From Bacillota bacterium (GTDB taxonomy: Bacteria; Bacillota; Clostridia; Christensenellales; JAEXRW01): a stretch of DNA of 64,000 bases. The stretch's first letter is position 1, and each line of letters opens with the position of its first letter. Shown piece after piece: positions 16,454 to 25,392 of the stretch. Where the stretch lies: contig JAEXRW010000009.1 of NCBI GenBank assembly GCA_023454175.1, positions 79,934-143,933 of the forward strand, given 5' to 3'. The notes beneath the pieces were generated by a model that saw only the letters and a program-made list of their open reading frames with translations, was not told the DNA's origin and did not search any database. The position numbers were made by a program, and so were the translations under genes.

Positions 16454-17206
16454 TCATTCATAGTTGAAGCGGTGCCATTCGCTGTGCTGGAAGGAGCAGC
16501 CGCAGTCCTTCGCTGCCTCCGCATAGGCCAGTTCCCTGTCACTATGCGTAACTGCGGACAAATAGGCGATCCGGCAGTCTATCTCCCGCAGGATCCTTTC
16601 CCTGCCGCTGAAAACGGGGCCGTGGGCGGGTATGAAGACCAGGTCCGCATATTCCCGCAGTGCCTCCAACGCGCCGGCCTGGCGGGCGAAAGCGTGTGCA
16701 TCCGGGATGGGGAGGAGAGGCAGCCCTTCGTCCCCGAACATCAATTCATCGGCGATATGCAGGTATTTGCCGTCAATGCATGTTAACACCGTGCAGATCG
16801 AATGGCCGGGGAAAGGGATGATCTCCAGGCGGTGCCTGCCGAAGTGGAACGAATACGGCGCACCCACCTTTACCGATGGAGCGAAGAAAGGGTGTTCCGC
16901 CTTTTCGTTCCACATATTCAGCGTTTCCTGGTACCGCGCGCTGCCGTAAACAGGCACGCGGGGGAGCACCTTCAGCCCCTGCATGTGGTCGTCATGGAAA
17001 TGGGAGACGATGACGCCTTTCAGCTCCAGCCCCTGTGCTTCAAGATCCTGCAAGGCCTGCTCCGCCTCGGACTCGTACCCGGCGTCGATGAAGAGCGCCC
17101 TGCCCCCGTCCACCAGGACTGTGATACTGTCATTGAAGTGGCAGCGGGGCAGATAGGGCGGGAATGTATAATGGACGATGCCTTTTTCAATCAGCAGTTT
17201 GTTCAT
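16454..17206 (-). CDS. MBL-fold metallo-hydrolase
   Basis: Metallo-beta-lactamase-fold hydrolase of 250 residues. H69, H71, D73 and H74 (SHFHDDHMQGL) form the dinuclear metal motif, GHSICTVLTCIDGKYLHIADE carries the next metal His and Asp, and PAHGPV the last His. The glyoxalase II/ lactonase-like arrangement suggests a thioester or lactone substrate. No clear ribosome site precedes ATG 17206. The downstream cupin may share its transcript. Confidence 0.87.
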   Translation of the reverse strand: MNKLLIEKGIVHYTFPPYLPRCHFNDSITVLVDGGRALFIDAGYESEAEQALQDLEAQGLELKGVIVSHFHDDHMQGLKVLPRVPVYGSARYQETLNMWNEKAEHPFFAPSVKVGAPYSFHFGRHRLEIIPFPGHSICTVLTCIDGKYLHIADELMFGDEGLPLLPIPDAHAFARQAGALEALREYADLVFIPAHGPVFSGRERILREIDCRIAYLSAVTHSDRELAYAEAAKDCGCSFQHSEWHRFNYE

Positions 17207-17329
17207 GAATCATATTATAACAAACATGGGCAGGAGAGGAAAAACATTATTTATTCTATGGTTCAATGTTACATATAGAAAACTTGATAATGATTAGTTA
17301 TATAGGAATATGTCCAAACAGGTTAATTA

Positions 17330-18010
17330 TCAGTAGTTATATCTAAAAGTCAAATACTCCTCCTTGCCCTTTTTATGTATTTCTGTTTTGTAATCCACAC
17401 CTTCATTTTTATCTTTTAATATGGAATCGATCTTTTTCTCACTGATATTATAGTGTCGTTTATTTAAAAAGCCGACACTTCTTATAGTCGGATGGTTAAT
17501 AATGGGTGTCAAATCGCCATCTATTACATTGGTGTCAACAAAACGAAAATCTATCAAGTGCGGAAACTCATTCAGAAAACTTAAATTTTCAAGATTACCA
17601 CAGGTATTAAGACAAAGTACCCGAAGATTTTTTAGGCAAAATAACTCATTTGATGGAGCGAAGGTTATCGAATGATTGATATGTAAATGCTCCAAGGTAT
17701 CAGCCACCGTTGACAGTCCTGTATCGTACCGTAGCTTTGTGCAATAATACAATTCCAAGCGTTTCAATTTATCCAAATCCCCGATTCCGCAGAAATCCTG
17801 AATGTTTGACCAGTTCAGTTCCAAGTAACGAAGACCTTTTGGAATACCCATAAAATTACCTTGCTTATTCTGCTTGTAATGCCATAATATCAAGTACTCA
17901 ATTTCAGAAGAGGTAAGCCCATTCATCTTTTCCTCTTTCAAATCAATCTGCCGATAAAGATGAGTGGGAACCTCATCAAACCAGATCGTATTATTTCTCC
18001 AAAAGTCCAT
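17330..18010 (-). CDS. AT-rich leucine-rich-repeat-like protein
   Basis: A 226-residue soluble protein, clearly poorer in GC than its neighbours. The central part has leucine-rich-repeat-like spacing (LRYLELNWSNIQDFCGI, LKRLELYYCTKL, LEHLHINHSI, LRVLCLNTCGNLENLSFL). Similar orphans are found as immunity proteins next to polymorphic toxins, but no toxin is here. It begins 19 bp downstream of rlmH and may ride on that promoter; AGGCAGGA precedes ATG. Composition suggests gain by transfer. Confidence 0.65.
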   Translation of the reverse strand: MDFWRNNTIWFDEVPTHLYRQIDLKEEKMNGLTSSEIEYLILWHYKQNKQGNFMGIPKGLRYLELNWSNIQDFCGIGDLDKLKRLELYYCTKLRYDTGLSTVADTLEHLHINHSITFAPSNELFCLKNLRVLCLNTCGNLENLSFLNEFPHLIDFRFVDTNVIDGDLTPIINHPTIRSVGFLNKRHYNISEKKIDSILKDKNEGVDYKTEIHKKGKEEYLTFRYNY

Positions 18011-18029
18011 GATAATGATCCTGCCTCTC

Positions 18030-18515
18030 TTATTTGTGATAGGTTTCTCCGCTGATGATCTTGAAGGCGCGGTAGAGCTGCTCCATGAGGATGGGGCGCA
18101 TGAGCTGGTGGGAAAAGGTCATGTCGGAAAAGGAGAGGCGCAGGTCGGCCCTGTTCAGCACCTCTTCCGAAAGGCCCAGGGAGCCGCCGATGAGGAGGCA
18201 GACGCCGCTCCTGCCCGCGAGGGCCAGCGACCGCAGGTGGTTTGCAAACGTCTCGCTGTCCATCCGCGCGCCCTTTACGTCCAGTGCGATGAGGTGGTCC
18301 TTCTCGCGGACGAGTTTCAGCAGGCGCTCCCCTTCGCGGGCCTTTACCTGCGCGGCCTGGGCGGGGCTCAGGGCCTCGGGCGCTTTTTCGTCAGGGACCT
18401 CCATCACCTCTACGCGGGCGTACCGGGAGAGGCGCTTTTCGTATTCCTTCACGGCGTCCTTCCAAAATGCTTCCTTCAAATGGCCCACGCACAGGATGCG
18501 GATGTTCAATACCAT
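18030..18515 (-). CDS. rlmH: 23S rRNA (pseudouridine(1915)-N(3))-methyltransferase RlmH
   Basis: Knotted SPOUT methyltransferase of 161 residues, the normal RlmH size. It methylates pseudouridine 1915 of 23S rRNA in helix 69 of the assembled 70S ribosome. VGHLKEAFWKDAVKEYEKRLSRYA starts the fold, LLIGGSLGLSEEV is the SAM-binding glycine loop and FSDMTFSHQLMRPILMEQLYRA is the C-terminal knot. ATG at 18515 is used; the promoter at 18534-18561 leaves only a short leader, and an ATG 30 bases further out has a poorer context. Confidence 0.96.
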   Translation of the reverse strand: MVLNIRILCVGHLKEAFWKDAVKEYEKRLSRYARVEVMEVPDEKAPEALSPAQAAQVKAREGERLLKLVREKDHLIALDVKGARMDSETFANHLRSLALAGRSGVCLLIGGSLGLSEEVLNRADLRLSFSDMTFSHQLMRPILMEQLYRAFKIISGETYHK

Positions 18516-18533
18516 TCCACCGCCTTTTGCACC

Positions 18534-18561
18534 ATTATAATGCAAACTGGACGGGATGCAA
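18534..18561 (-). promoter_or_regulatory. promoter of rlmH
   Basis: Minus-strand TTGCAT (18556-18561), a 16-bp spacer and TATAAT (18534-18539), about 20 bp before the rlmH start. Confidence 0.6.
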
Positions 18562-18745
18562 ACGGGAAGCGTCTATGCTCTGGGTGGTCCATCAATCTGC
18601 GGTCCATAGGGTCGTGGGCGGGCGCTGCATGCAGCGGATACCGGGCCTTTGGGTGCAGGTCAGCTTGATAGAACAAAAAGCTGCCGACCTGCAGCAGCGT
18701 TTTGTAACCTGATGGTATATGGATTTATAACGGGTCATGCGTTGA

Positions 18746-19795
18746 TCACAGCGTGGTGGCGGAAGGAGTGGGAGTTGGTACGGGGGAATTACCGGGTGTG
18801 GATGTTGGAACTGGGGTATTCCCGGGTGTGAATGCTGGACCGGGGGAATTCCCGGGGGTAGGCGCGGGAGAGGCGCCGGGGGGTGAGCCGGGGAGGTCCT
18901 GCACGAAGTCCTGTGTGACTTGCTGGATATACTGCTGCATGTCCAGCGTGTTCTGCTCGGTGAAATCCGGGAAGGCGATATTCAGCGTATCCCCCGTCTC
19001 CAGGATATCCACGCCGATATTCACGGTATAGGGCCCTGCGGGGATCACCCCGCCGGCGTCCTGCGCATTGGCTGCAGCGGCCGCCTTGGCCTGGCACTCC
19101 ACCCGTGCGATGCCGGCTTCCCCCAGCCAGAGGGTGAAGGTTAGGTCCTGGATGTCCACCATGGCGGCAAGGCCGCTGCCGGCGAGTGCGCTTACCAGCT
19201 TCTTTCGCTCTTCCGCGGTGGGCGTGAGCGTCACCTTGTCCAGCTGCACCTGCTTGCCGGATACCGTGCGGGTATCCTTTGAGAAATCGAATTTCACGTT
19301 TCTGAAGTCGATGCCCTTCACGGCGGACAGGAAGCCGACCATGCCCTGCGGGTCAGCGCCCGCCGCTGCGCCGCCCAGCGGGGCGATGCCCAAACCCCCG
19401 GTGAGGGCGGACGCCTCGGCGGCGCTCATACGGATGTATTTGGAGCTGCCCGCCGTGGCGGAGCCCATCACGGACGTCCCCATGTACATGCTGCCTTCCT
19501 TGAGGTAGAGTTCAAACGGGATGTTCGTGTCGGTTTTGGCCGCCTTCAGTGAGACGGCGCCCTTCATGGCGTAATTCTGCCCCGACTGGGACATGTCCAT
19601 GTCCAGCTTCAGGGGCCCCGTGCCGCCGGGCGCGCCTTCTATGGAAACGCCGATCAGTAAATGGCACGCCTTCGCGTTCTGCAGCGCCTTGAATGCGTTG
19701 AGCAGCCGCTGTTCGATGCTCACGCATCCAGTAAGCGAACAAACCAGTGCAAGGATCATGATGATGACGGCAGTGCGGAAAATCTGTTTTTTCAT
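18746..19795 (-). CDS. lipoprotein with Pro/Thr-rich tail, paralogue of the next gene
   Basis: A 349-residue exported lipoprotein (lipobox LTGC, C24). Residues 25-300 form a beta-rich domain with many Met, Lys and Gly residues, similar to LppX/LolA-like or DUF6612-type lipid-binding lipoproteins (QSGQNYAMKGAVSL, LYLKEGSMYMG). The last 45 residues repeat TPGN(S/T)P(V/G)P, a typical wall-spanning spacer, here at the C-terminus. It shares C-(V/A)-SIEQR after the lipobox and a general plan with the gene at 20021-20884, so the two arose by duplication. It has separate transcription, being behind a terminator. Confidence 0.8.
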   Translation of the reverse strand: MKKQIFRTAVIIMILALVCSLTGCVSIEQRLLNAFKALQNAKACHLLIGVSIEGAPGGTGPLKLDMDMSQSGQNYAMKGAVSLKAAKTDTNIPFELYLKEGSMYMGTSVMGSATAGSSKYIRMSAAEASALTGGLGIAPLGGAAAGADPQGMVGFLSAVKGIDFRNVKFDFSKDTRTVSGKQVQLDKVTLTPTAEERKKLVSALAGSGLAAMVDIQDLTFTLWLGEAGIARVECQAKAAAAANAQDAGGVIPAGPYTVNIGVDILETGDTLNIAFPDFTEQNTLDMQQYIQQVTQDFVQDLPGSPPGASPAPTPGNSPGPAFTPGNTPVPTSTPGNSPVPTPTPSATTL

Positions 19796-19969
19796 ATTGC
19801 CCGAACCCCTTTCGATACCGGAAATGAAGAATGAGGGAAATGTCCCCTGTAATATCCTTTATTCCCAGTTCGGGCCGGTTCCATGCCTTCACGCAACAAA
19901 AAAACACCCTTTCCCCCATGAAATATGCCGCAGGATGGAAGGTGTCATGTTTATCTCGGCAAAAGGGAA

Positions 19970-20002
19970 AGCCCCGCACATCCGGGCAGGACCTGCGGGG
20001 CT
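19970..20002 (-). terminator. intrinsic terminator between the paired lipoprotein genes
   Basis: AGCCCCGCA pairs with TGCGGGGCT (9 bp) around a 15-nt loop. The minus-strand sequence ends in TTTCCCTTTT. It lies about 20 bp past the 20021-20884 stop. Confidence 0.7.
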
Positions 20003-20020
20003 GCACACAACGGGTTCACA

Positions 20021-20884
20021 TCATTGCTCTGTGGTATTGCTTTCATTGAAAACCGGGAACGTGATGGGCAGCGAATCCGCCGTCTTGACGATGTCCACGC
20101 CTATATTGAAATCCATGGCCATGCTGCCTGTCACGCCCGCTGCGCCCGTCTCCACTTTGGACAGGTCAATGGTGATCTTCATGGTGACTTCCTCGCGGGC
20201 GATATTGTCTCCTGCGAGGTACAGGGTGAAGGAGAAATTCTCCATGGTCAGCCCGTTCAGCAGGGACTTGACCACATCGGCATTCTGGGTCCCCTGGCCT
20301 ACATTATTGAGGGCGTCCCCGATGAGGGACTGCATCAGTTTGTTCGTCTGGTCGTCCGGAAGGGAGACCTTCACCTTGTCTGCAGGGGTGCTTTTCCCGT
20401 CCACCGTCAGCGTCGTCTTTTCAAAGGCGAGCTTTGCCTTGGTCAGGTCCACGTCCTTGAGAAGCTTGATGATCTGGTCGGATGTATTGATGCCGCTCTG
20501 CAAATCCGTGACCTTGGTTTTAACGTATTTATCCTGGCCGGGCACCTTTGTGTAGGTATAGCCGTCCTTGACGTAGATATCCATGGCCATCTCCTGGGCA
20601 GTCCCCGCGAGGCTGGTGGAGACGGTGCCCTTCATGGCCGCATCCTCACCCGACCGGGTCATATCCATGGACATTTTCATGGGGATGCTTTGCTTCATGC
20701 CCGCCATGTCCATGTCGACTGTGGCGTCCATCGAGAGTTTGCCCTGCATGGCCTTGGCGTCCTGCAGCTTTTTCATGCCGCTGAAAACGCGCTGCTCGAT
20801 GCTGGCGCATCCGGCGAGCACGGCCACCATGGCTGCGATGAGCAAAACGCCTACGATGCCGGACAATATTTTCTTCGAATTCAT
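20021..20884 (-). CDS. lipoprotein (LppX/LolA-like), paralogue
   Basis: A 287-residue exported lipoprotein (lipobox LAGC, C26). SIEQRVFSGMKKLQDAKA follows, as in its neighbour. The mature part has a repeated two-residue pattern of Met, Lys and Asp (MDMAGMKQS, MKMSMDMTRSGEDAAMKG), a YVKDGYTYTKV hairpin and a NFSFTLYLAGDNI strand; the fold is likely a half-barrel that cradles a lipid or peptide. It has no C-terminal proline spacer. A good promoter lies at 20966-20995. Confidence 0.82.
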   Translation of the reverse strand: MNSKKILSGIVGVLLIAAMVAVLAGCASIEQRVFSGMKKLQDAKAMQGKLSMDATVDMDMAGMKQSIPMKMSMDMTRSGEDAAMKGTVSTSLAGTAQEMAMDIYVKDGYTYTKVPGQDKYVKTKVTDLQSGINTSDQIIKLLKDVDLTKAKLAFEKTTLTVDGKSTPADKVKVSLPDDQTNKLMQSLIGDALNNVGQGTQNADVVKSLLNGLTMENFSFTLYLAGDNIAREEVTMKITIDLSKVETGAAGVTGSMAMDFNIGVDIVKTADSLPITFPVFNESNTTEQ

Positions 20885-20965
20885 GTTTCCCCTTTCCGCC
20901 TTTTATCAAAGGCAAAAAAGCAGACGATCTATCTGCAGCAGTGGAATCCCTGATGTTGTACGAAG

Positions 20966-20995
20966 ATTATAACGCAGGATATCGCAAAAAGTCAA
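20966..20995 (-). promoter_or_regulatory. promoter of the lipoprotein gene
   Basis: TTGACT (20990-20995), 18-bp spacer, TATAAT (20966-20971) on the minus strand, about 80 bp before the start. Confidence 0.75.
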
Positions 20996-21232
20996 AGTAC
21001 CAAATAAATGCAATCGGCTGTTGATGATCAGGTGTTTCGCGTATCAATCACAATTATCACGTGATGGCGTGTGGTCCATGCTGTGAGAGATGGCGGTCAG
21101 GGAGGGCGGACCTGCATGGCGCCCATGGAATATTGAAAAGTTTAAAGACGGGTCATGGACGCTTCACGCCATGCAGGATACGGCAGACGGCAGATTAGAA
21201 CGCTCCCGCAGGTCAAACGCAGGGCCGCCTGC

Positions 21233-22309
21233 TTACGGCGCCGCGTGGAACCAGTGGAAGCAGTTGCCCAGCGCCATCAGCGCTGTGGAGGCGGCCAGGA
21301 TGCCGCCGGCGATCCAGAGCGGGGTATGCAGCGCACGGCTGTTTCCGAATGATGCGACGACGGGAGGCTCGATATAGGTGTATTCGAAGCCCAGTTTTTC
21401 CGCCGGAAGCATGCTTTCAATGCGGCGGCGGATGGCCGCATCCCGCCTTTCGCGCACCTTTTTCAGGACGAAAAGCAGGCCGAAAAGCGTCGCGCCCGAG
21501 ACAACCGCGATGCCCGCCCAGATGACGATATCGCGCTGCCAGGATGCGTCCTGTACTGAGACCATGGGGATGAAACGTTCAGTTACCACCGCCAGTGTGT
21601 TGTTTAAAAAGTGCATGATCACGGGCGCCCACAGCGAGCGTGTCAGCAGGAAAGCGGCGGCCAGCGCAAATCCCATGGCCATTTTGGAAGGCAGTGTCAC
21701 GAGGTCCACGTGCATCAGCGCGAATAAGGCTGCGGACACCCAGGCGGTGCGCCAGGATGCGCCCATCGTACGAAAGAGCACGCCCCGAAAGACGAATTCC
21801 TCCAGGATGGCGGGGACGGAGGCCACGAGCGCCACCTCTACCAGCAGCACCAGGATATACATTGCGGTCCCGTGGACCGGGATGACGGGCTCCGGGTCGG
21901 GGGGCGGCGTTATGCCCGCCAGCTGGAACAGGGGCGTAAACACATTGATCAGCGCGATATTGGCTATGAAAAGGATGAAGGCCGCCGCCACAGAAAGCCA
22001 TCCGGCACCGGCGCCGGGGTTGGTAAAGCCGGCAAAGGAGAGCAGTTTGAACCGCCTCTTCCGAAGATATGCCGCAAAAGGGACAAACAGCATCACTTCC
22101 AGAGACATGGCCAGCGCCAGGATCAATAGCGCCAGGGCCAGGATGCTGAGCGAATTGCGGATATCGCCCAGGTCCAGGCGCCCGATCGCCTTGGTGAGAA
22201 AGAGGACGCCGAACATCACAGCCATAAACCCTGCGACGGTGAAAAGGAATATGAGATTCAATGCCGACCTGGAAGCGCCTTCGCGGATGGGACGCGGTTT
22301 GGCGGACAT
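21233..22309 (-). CDS. CPBP family intramembrane glutamic endopeptidase
   Basis: Membrane protease of the CAAX/bacteriocin-processing (ABI) family, 358 residues with about eight helices. The active-site motifs are intact: E170-E171 and R175 in ILEEFVFRG, H200 in FALMHVD, and H233 with N236-N237 in IMHFLNN. These enzymes cut prenylated or hydrophobic substrates in the membrane, and some serve in bacteriocin self-immunity. No bacteriocin gene is near. ATG at 22309 has AAAGGCAGG upstream. The cytosolic C-terminus carries an Arg-rich stretch and a last membrane helix. Confidence 0.92.
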   Translation of the reverse strand: MSAKPRPIREGASRSALNLIFLFTVAGFMAVMFGVLFLTKAIGRLDLGDIRNSLSILALALLILALAMSLEVMLFVPFAAYLRKRRFKLLSFAGFTNPGAGAGWLSVAAAFILFIANIALINVFTPLFQLAGITPPPDPEPVIPVHGTAMYILVLLVEVALVASVPAILEEFVFRGVLFRTMGASWRTAWVSAALFALMHVDLVTLPSKMAMGFALAAAFLLTRSLWAPVIMHFLNNTLAVVTERFIPMVSVQDASWQRDIVIWAGIAVVSGATLFGLLFVLKKVRERRDAAIRRRIESMLPAEKLGFEYTYIEPPVVASFGNSRALHTPLWIAGGILAASTALMALGNCFHWFHAAP

Positions 22310-22588
22310 AAGCTGGCCTGCCTTTCCAAATGAAGGTTGGGAAAGCTGGTGCTGGACGGTTCCCTCCACGGGACAAAAATTATTCCGGCAGGAAAACGCC
22401 CTGCGAAAGCAAACTGGCACTATTAATGGCAATACTGGGGTTTTTTACATTATACCACCATGTCGCTTGGGAAGCGAAAGAAACCTTGCGGGCAGCGCGG
22501 TTGGACGGTTCACAGCATGGCAAATGAAAACGGGCGGTAAAAAACGAAAAGGATATGAAAACGGGCGGGAGCCTGAAGAGGGCTGTTC

Positions 22589-23059
22589 TTATGAAAGCTG
22601 GACGAAACGGCCGGGATTCTCGCGGATGCAGGATGCCACGCAGCGGACTGCCTGCTCGAGCGCCTTTTCGAACGCCCCGTCAAACCCCCGCAGCTGCGGC
22701 ATGTCCTTGGATAACCCGTCGGGGCCGGCGGCATGGTAGAGCTGCTCCATCTCGGAGGTGACGCGGGCAAGGGCATCGGCCCTGAAATACAAAAGGCTCT
22801 CCTTCAGCTCCGCCCAGACGGCGGGTATGGCGATCATGTAGGAAAGTTCGCAGAACACCCCGGCAATGCCATGGGACGAATGGCCGTAGAGGACCTGGAA
22901 CATGAAAAGGGCGCGCTGGGCCTCATTCAGGCGTGAATAGACCTCCATTTTGGCATGCAGGTCCTTCCCTCGGACTTTGGCGATGACGGGCTCGATGCAG
23001 GCCCATACCAGGGATGCATCGTCCATGGATGAATATACGTTTTTTTCAATAGCCGCCAT
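22589..23059 (-). CDS. hypothetical protein, helical
   Basis: A 156-residue soluble protein, all-helical by composition. RALFMFQVLYGHSSHGIAGVF and SYMIAIPAVWAELKESLLYF are the most conserved-looking parts, but I cannot tie it to a family. Several cysteines (C21, C69, then CVASC near the end) are free. AAAGGGATAAG precedes ATG 23059. The gene is alone between CPBP and WalJ-like genes. Confidence 0.6.
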   Translation of the reverse strand: MAAIEKNVYSSMDDASLVWACIEPVIAKVRGKDLHAKMEVYSRLNEAQRALFMFQVLYGHSSHGIAGVFCELSYMIAIPAVWAELKESLLYFRADALARVTSEMEQLYHAAGPDGLSKDMPQLRGFDGAFEKALEQAVRCVASCIRENPGRFVQLS

Positions 23060-23184
23060 TTCTTATCCCTTTCAGGTCGCACTGGTTGACCGCCTCTGCA
23101 GCGATAATAGCATGCTCTGTTGAAATCCCGGGATCCGTCACAGGAATGAATGATTCCCAGCTGGCCCCCGGATGATGCAGGATC

Positions 23185-23979
23185 CTATTTGATGCGGTAA
23201 AAGCTGCCGTAGCGCTCGCGGTAGGCGATGCCGAGGTTCACATCATCGGGCGAGAACCCGTCCTGCGCGAGGGCGTCCCCCACGGCATCATAGGCTACCC
23301 GCTCCTCGTTGTTTTCCTTCGAGATATGCCCCAGGACGATATTACGCACGCCCGCGCGGGCCAGCTGCACCGCGGCCTTCCCCGCGCTTTCGTTGCTGAG
23401 GTGGCCCTTGTCCGAAAGGATGCGGCGCTTCAGGTATTCCGGGTAGTGCCCCATCTCCAGCATGCCCACATCATGGTTGGATTCCAGCAGTACGATATCC
23501 GCGCCCTTTGCGCACTCCAGCACGCTTTTGGGCGTATGGCCCAGGTCCGTCATCACGCAGGCGGTGAATGCGCCGCCCGTAATGGCATACCCCACGGGCT
23601 CCGCCGCATCATGCGGCGTCCTGAAGGTGGAGATGCACAGGTCCTTTATGTGGAAGGCCGCGCCCGTCTGAAAGAGCTTTGTTGCGGAGGAAGGCGCGCA
23701 GACCTTTTTTTCCATCGCCGCCCAGGCCGCCGCATTGGCATACACGGGCACGCCGTACCGCCTCGAGATCACGTTCAGGCCGCTGATGTGGTCGCTATGC
23801 TCATGGGTCACCAGCACGCCGTCCAGACTTTTCAGATCCGCGCCTACCTTTTTCAGCGCCTCGTCCAGGCGGGAGGCGGAGATGCCCGCATCGATGAGCA
23901 GGTGCGTATCATTGTATGCGATATATACGGCATTTCCGGATGAACCGCTGAACACCGGCCAGAAATGCATCTGCGCCAT
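23185..23979 (-). CDS. walJ: MBL-fold hydrolase, WalJ/YycJ family
   Basis: A 264-residue metallo-beta-lactamase-fold protein of the WalJ (YycJ) group, thought to be a 5'-3' exonuclease-like enzyme tied to DNA replication and cell-wall stress control. SGSSGNAVYI starts the fold, H59, H61, D63 and H64 (THEHSDH) bind metal, MTDLGHT and LESNHDVGML carry further ligands, and LGHISKENN is the family end. In many Bacillota it sits with walRK, but not here. ATG 23979 has AAAGGGG upstream. The gene lies opposite a 386-bp gap. Confidence 0.9.
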   Translation of the reverse strand: MAQMHFWPVFSGSSGNAVYIAYNDTHLLIDAGISASRLDEALKKVGADLKSLDGVLVTHEHSDHISGLNVISRRYGVPVYANAAAWAAMEKKVCAPSSATKLFQTGAAFHIKDLCISTFRTPHDAAEPVGYAITGGAFTACVMTDLGHTPKSVLECAKGADIVLLESNHDVGMLEMGHYPEYLKRRILSDKGHLSNESAGKAAVQLARAGVRNIVLGHISKENNEERVAYDAVGDALAQDGFSPDDVNLGIAYRERYGSFYRIK

Positions 23980-24365
23980 AACCGTTAGCCCCTTTGGTTA
24001 CTAATACTCTGATTCATTATACTTGAACCATCGAATCGTTTACAATACGGCCCGGCGCGCTTATACTATGGCTGGGTAGTCCGTATCCGACAGGGGCGGC
24101 CAACCGCGTGCGGCATATACAGCATGACAATAGCCCATATTCCCAGCATACCGCGCGGGATGCAAGCGGGCAACCCCGAAGTATCTACTGGAGAATACCA
24201 GCCAAAACCCGGTATTTTTTGAATATTCAAATTCAAGACCCAATATTTTGGATGGCCTTGATGGATGATGCAGCGCATCGTTACGGTAAGCCATGCCGTG
24301 CAGACATCTCATACGGGCATATCGAACGGCATGGATCACACCCTTGCCAAAGGAGGATGCCGCAT
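23980..24365. other. intergenic region between divergent walJ and fumarase genes
   Basis: No gene seen. It has a 14-bp perfect palindrome TTTGAATATTCAAA at 24218-24231, about 135 bp before the fumarase start, which is a candidate operator. Long + frames over this stretch lack ribosome sites and only extend the fumarase N-terminus with unrelated sequence. Confidence 0.5.
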
Positions 24366-25205
24366 TTGCGGGAAATCGAAACGGGAAACATCACATCGGC
24401 GGTGAAAAAGCTTTGCATATCTGCATGCTGCGAACTGCCGCCCACCCTCATAGAAGCATTGGACCGTGCAAAGGATGCGGAGGAGTCGCCTGCGGGGAAA
24501 AACGTGCTGAGCCAGCTGGTGGGCAATGCGGAGAAGGCGCGGTGCCTGGGGTGCCCCTCCTGCCAGGATACGGGGATGGCGGTGGTCTTCCTGGATATCG
24601 GCCAGGATGTGCATATCACGGGCGGGGACCTCAGCGGGGCCGTGAACGAGGGCGTCCGCCAGGGTTACGCCGAAGGGTACATGCGAAAGTCCGTCCTGCA
24701 CCCGCTCACGCGGCAAAATACGGGGGATAATACGCCCGCGGTCATTCACACCCGCATCGTGGACGGAGACCGGATCCGTATTACTGTGGCTCCAAAGGGG
24801 TTTGGCAGTGAGAACATGAGCCGTATCCGGATGCTGACGCCCGCTGCGGGGCTGGAAGGCATCTGCGATTTCGTGGTGGATGCCGTCAAAACTGCCGCGG
24901 CAAACCCCTGTCCCCCGGTCGTGGTGGGCGTGGGCATCGGGGGTACGTTCGAAATGTGTGCGCTGCTGGCCAAACGATCATTGCTACGGGATATAGGGAC
25001 GCCCAACCCGGACGCCGAATTAAACAAGATGGAAGCGGAGTTGCTCAGGCGCATCAACGCACTGGGGATCGGGCCCATGGGGCTGGGGGGCACGGTCACG
25101 GCGCTGGCGGTGCACATCGGCCTGATGCACACGCACCTGGCGGGGCTGCCGGTAGCCGTCAATATGCAGTGTAACGCGGCCCGGCACGCTGAGATGGTAT
25201 TATAG
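24366..25205 (+). CDS. class I fumarate hydratase, alpha (N-terminal) subunit
   Basis: The 279-residue N-terminal half of the iron-sulfur fumarase (FumA N / TtdA type), which with the beta subunit hydrates fumarate to L-malate, or acts on tartrate. The cluster cysteines are in PSCQDTG (C66), GTFEMCALLAKR and MQCNAARH. GGDLSGAVNEGVRQGY and LHPLTRQNTGDNTP are family blocks, and GIGPMGLGGTVTALAV lies near the end. The start is TTG at 24366, eight to nine bases behind AAAGGAGG; the ATG at 24357 overlaps that site and is unlikely. Oxygen-sensitive 4Fe-4S fits an anaerobe. Confidence 0.93.
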   Translation: MREIETGNITSAVKKLCISACCELPPTLIEALDRAKDAEESPAGKNVLSQLVGNAEKARCLGCPSCQDTGMAVVFLDIGQDVHITGGDLSGAVNEGVRQGYAEGYMRKSVLHPLTRQNTGDNTPAVIHTRIVDGDRIRITVAPKGFGSENMSRIRMLTPAAGLEGICDFVVDAVKTAAANPCPPVVVGVGIGGTFEMCALLAKRSLLRDIGTPNPDAELNKMEAELLRRINALGIGPMGLGGTVTALAVHIGLMHTHLAGLPVAVNMQCNAARHAEMVL

Positions 25206-25392
25206 ACCAGATGAACAGGGACGGTACTCCCGGGAGATCAGCGCGAGCGGTATCACCTCCCTCTTTAGGTGCTGTCGGTTTCATACTGCGGGTTAAAATC
25301 CAGGGTTGAATACTCTCAAAGTGTGCTGTAGGGCATTGTATCATAGTATGAACCATGAGTTTAAATATGGATGGGATAGAACAGGTACTGCA

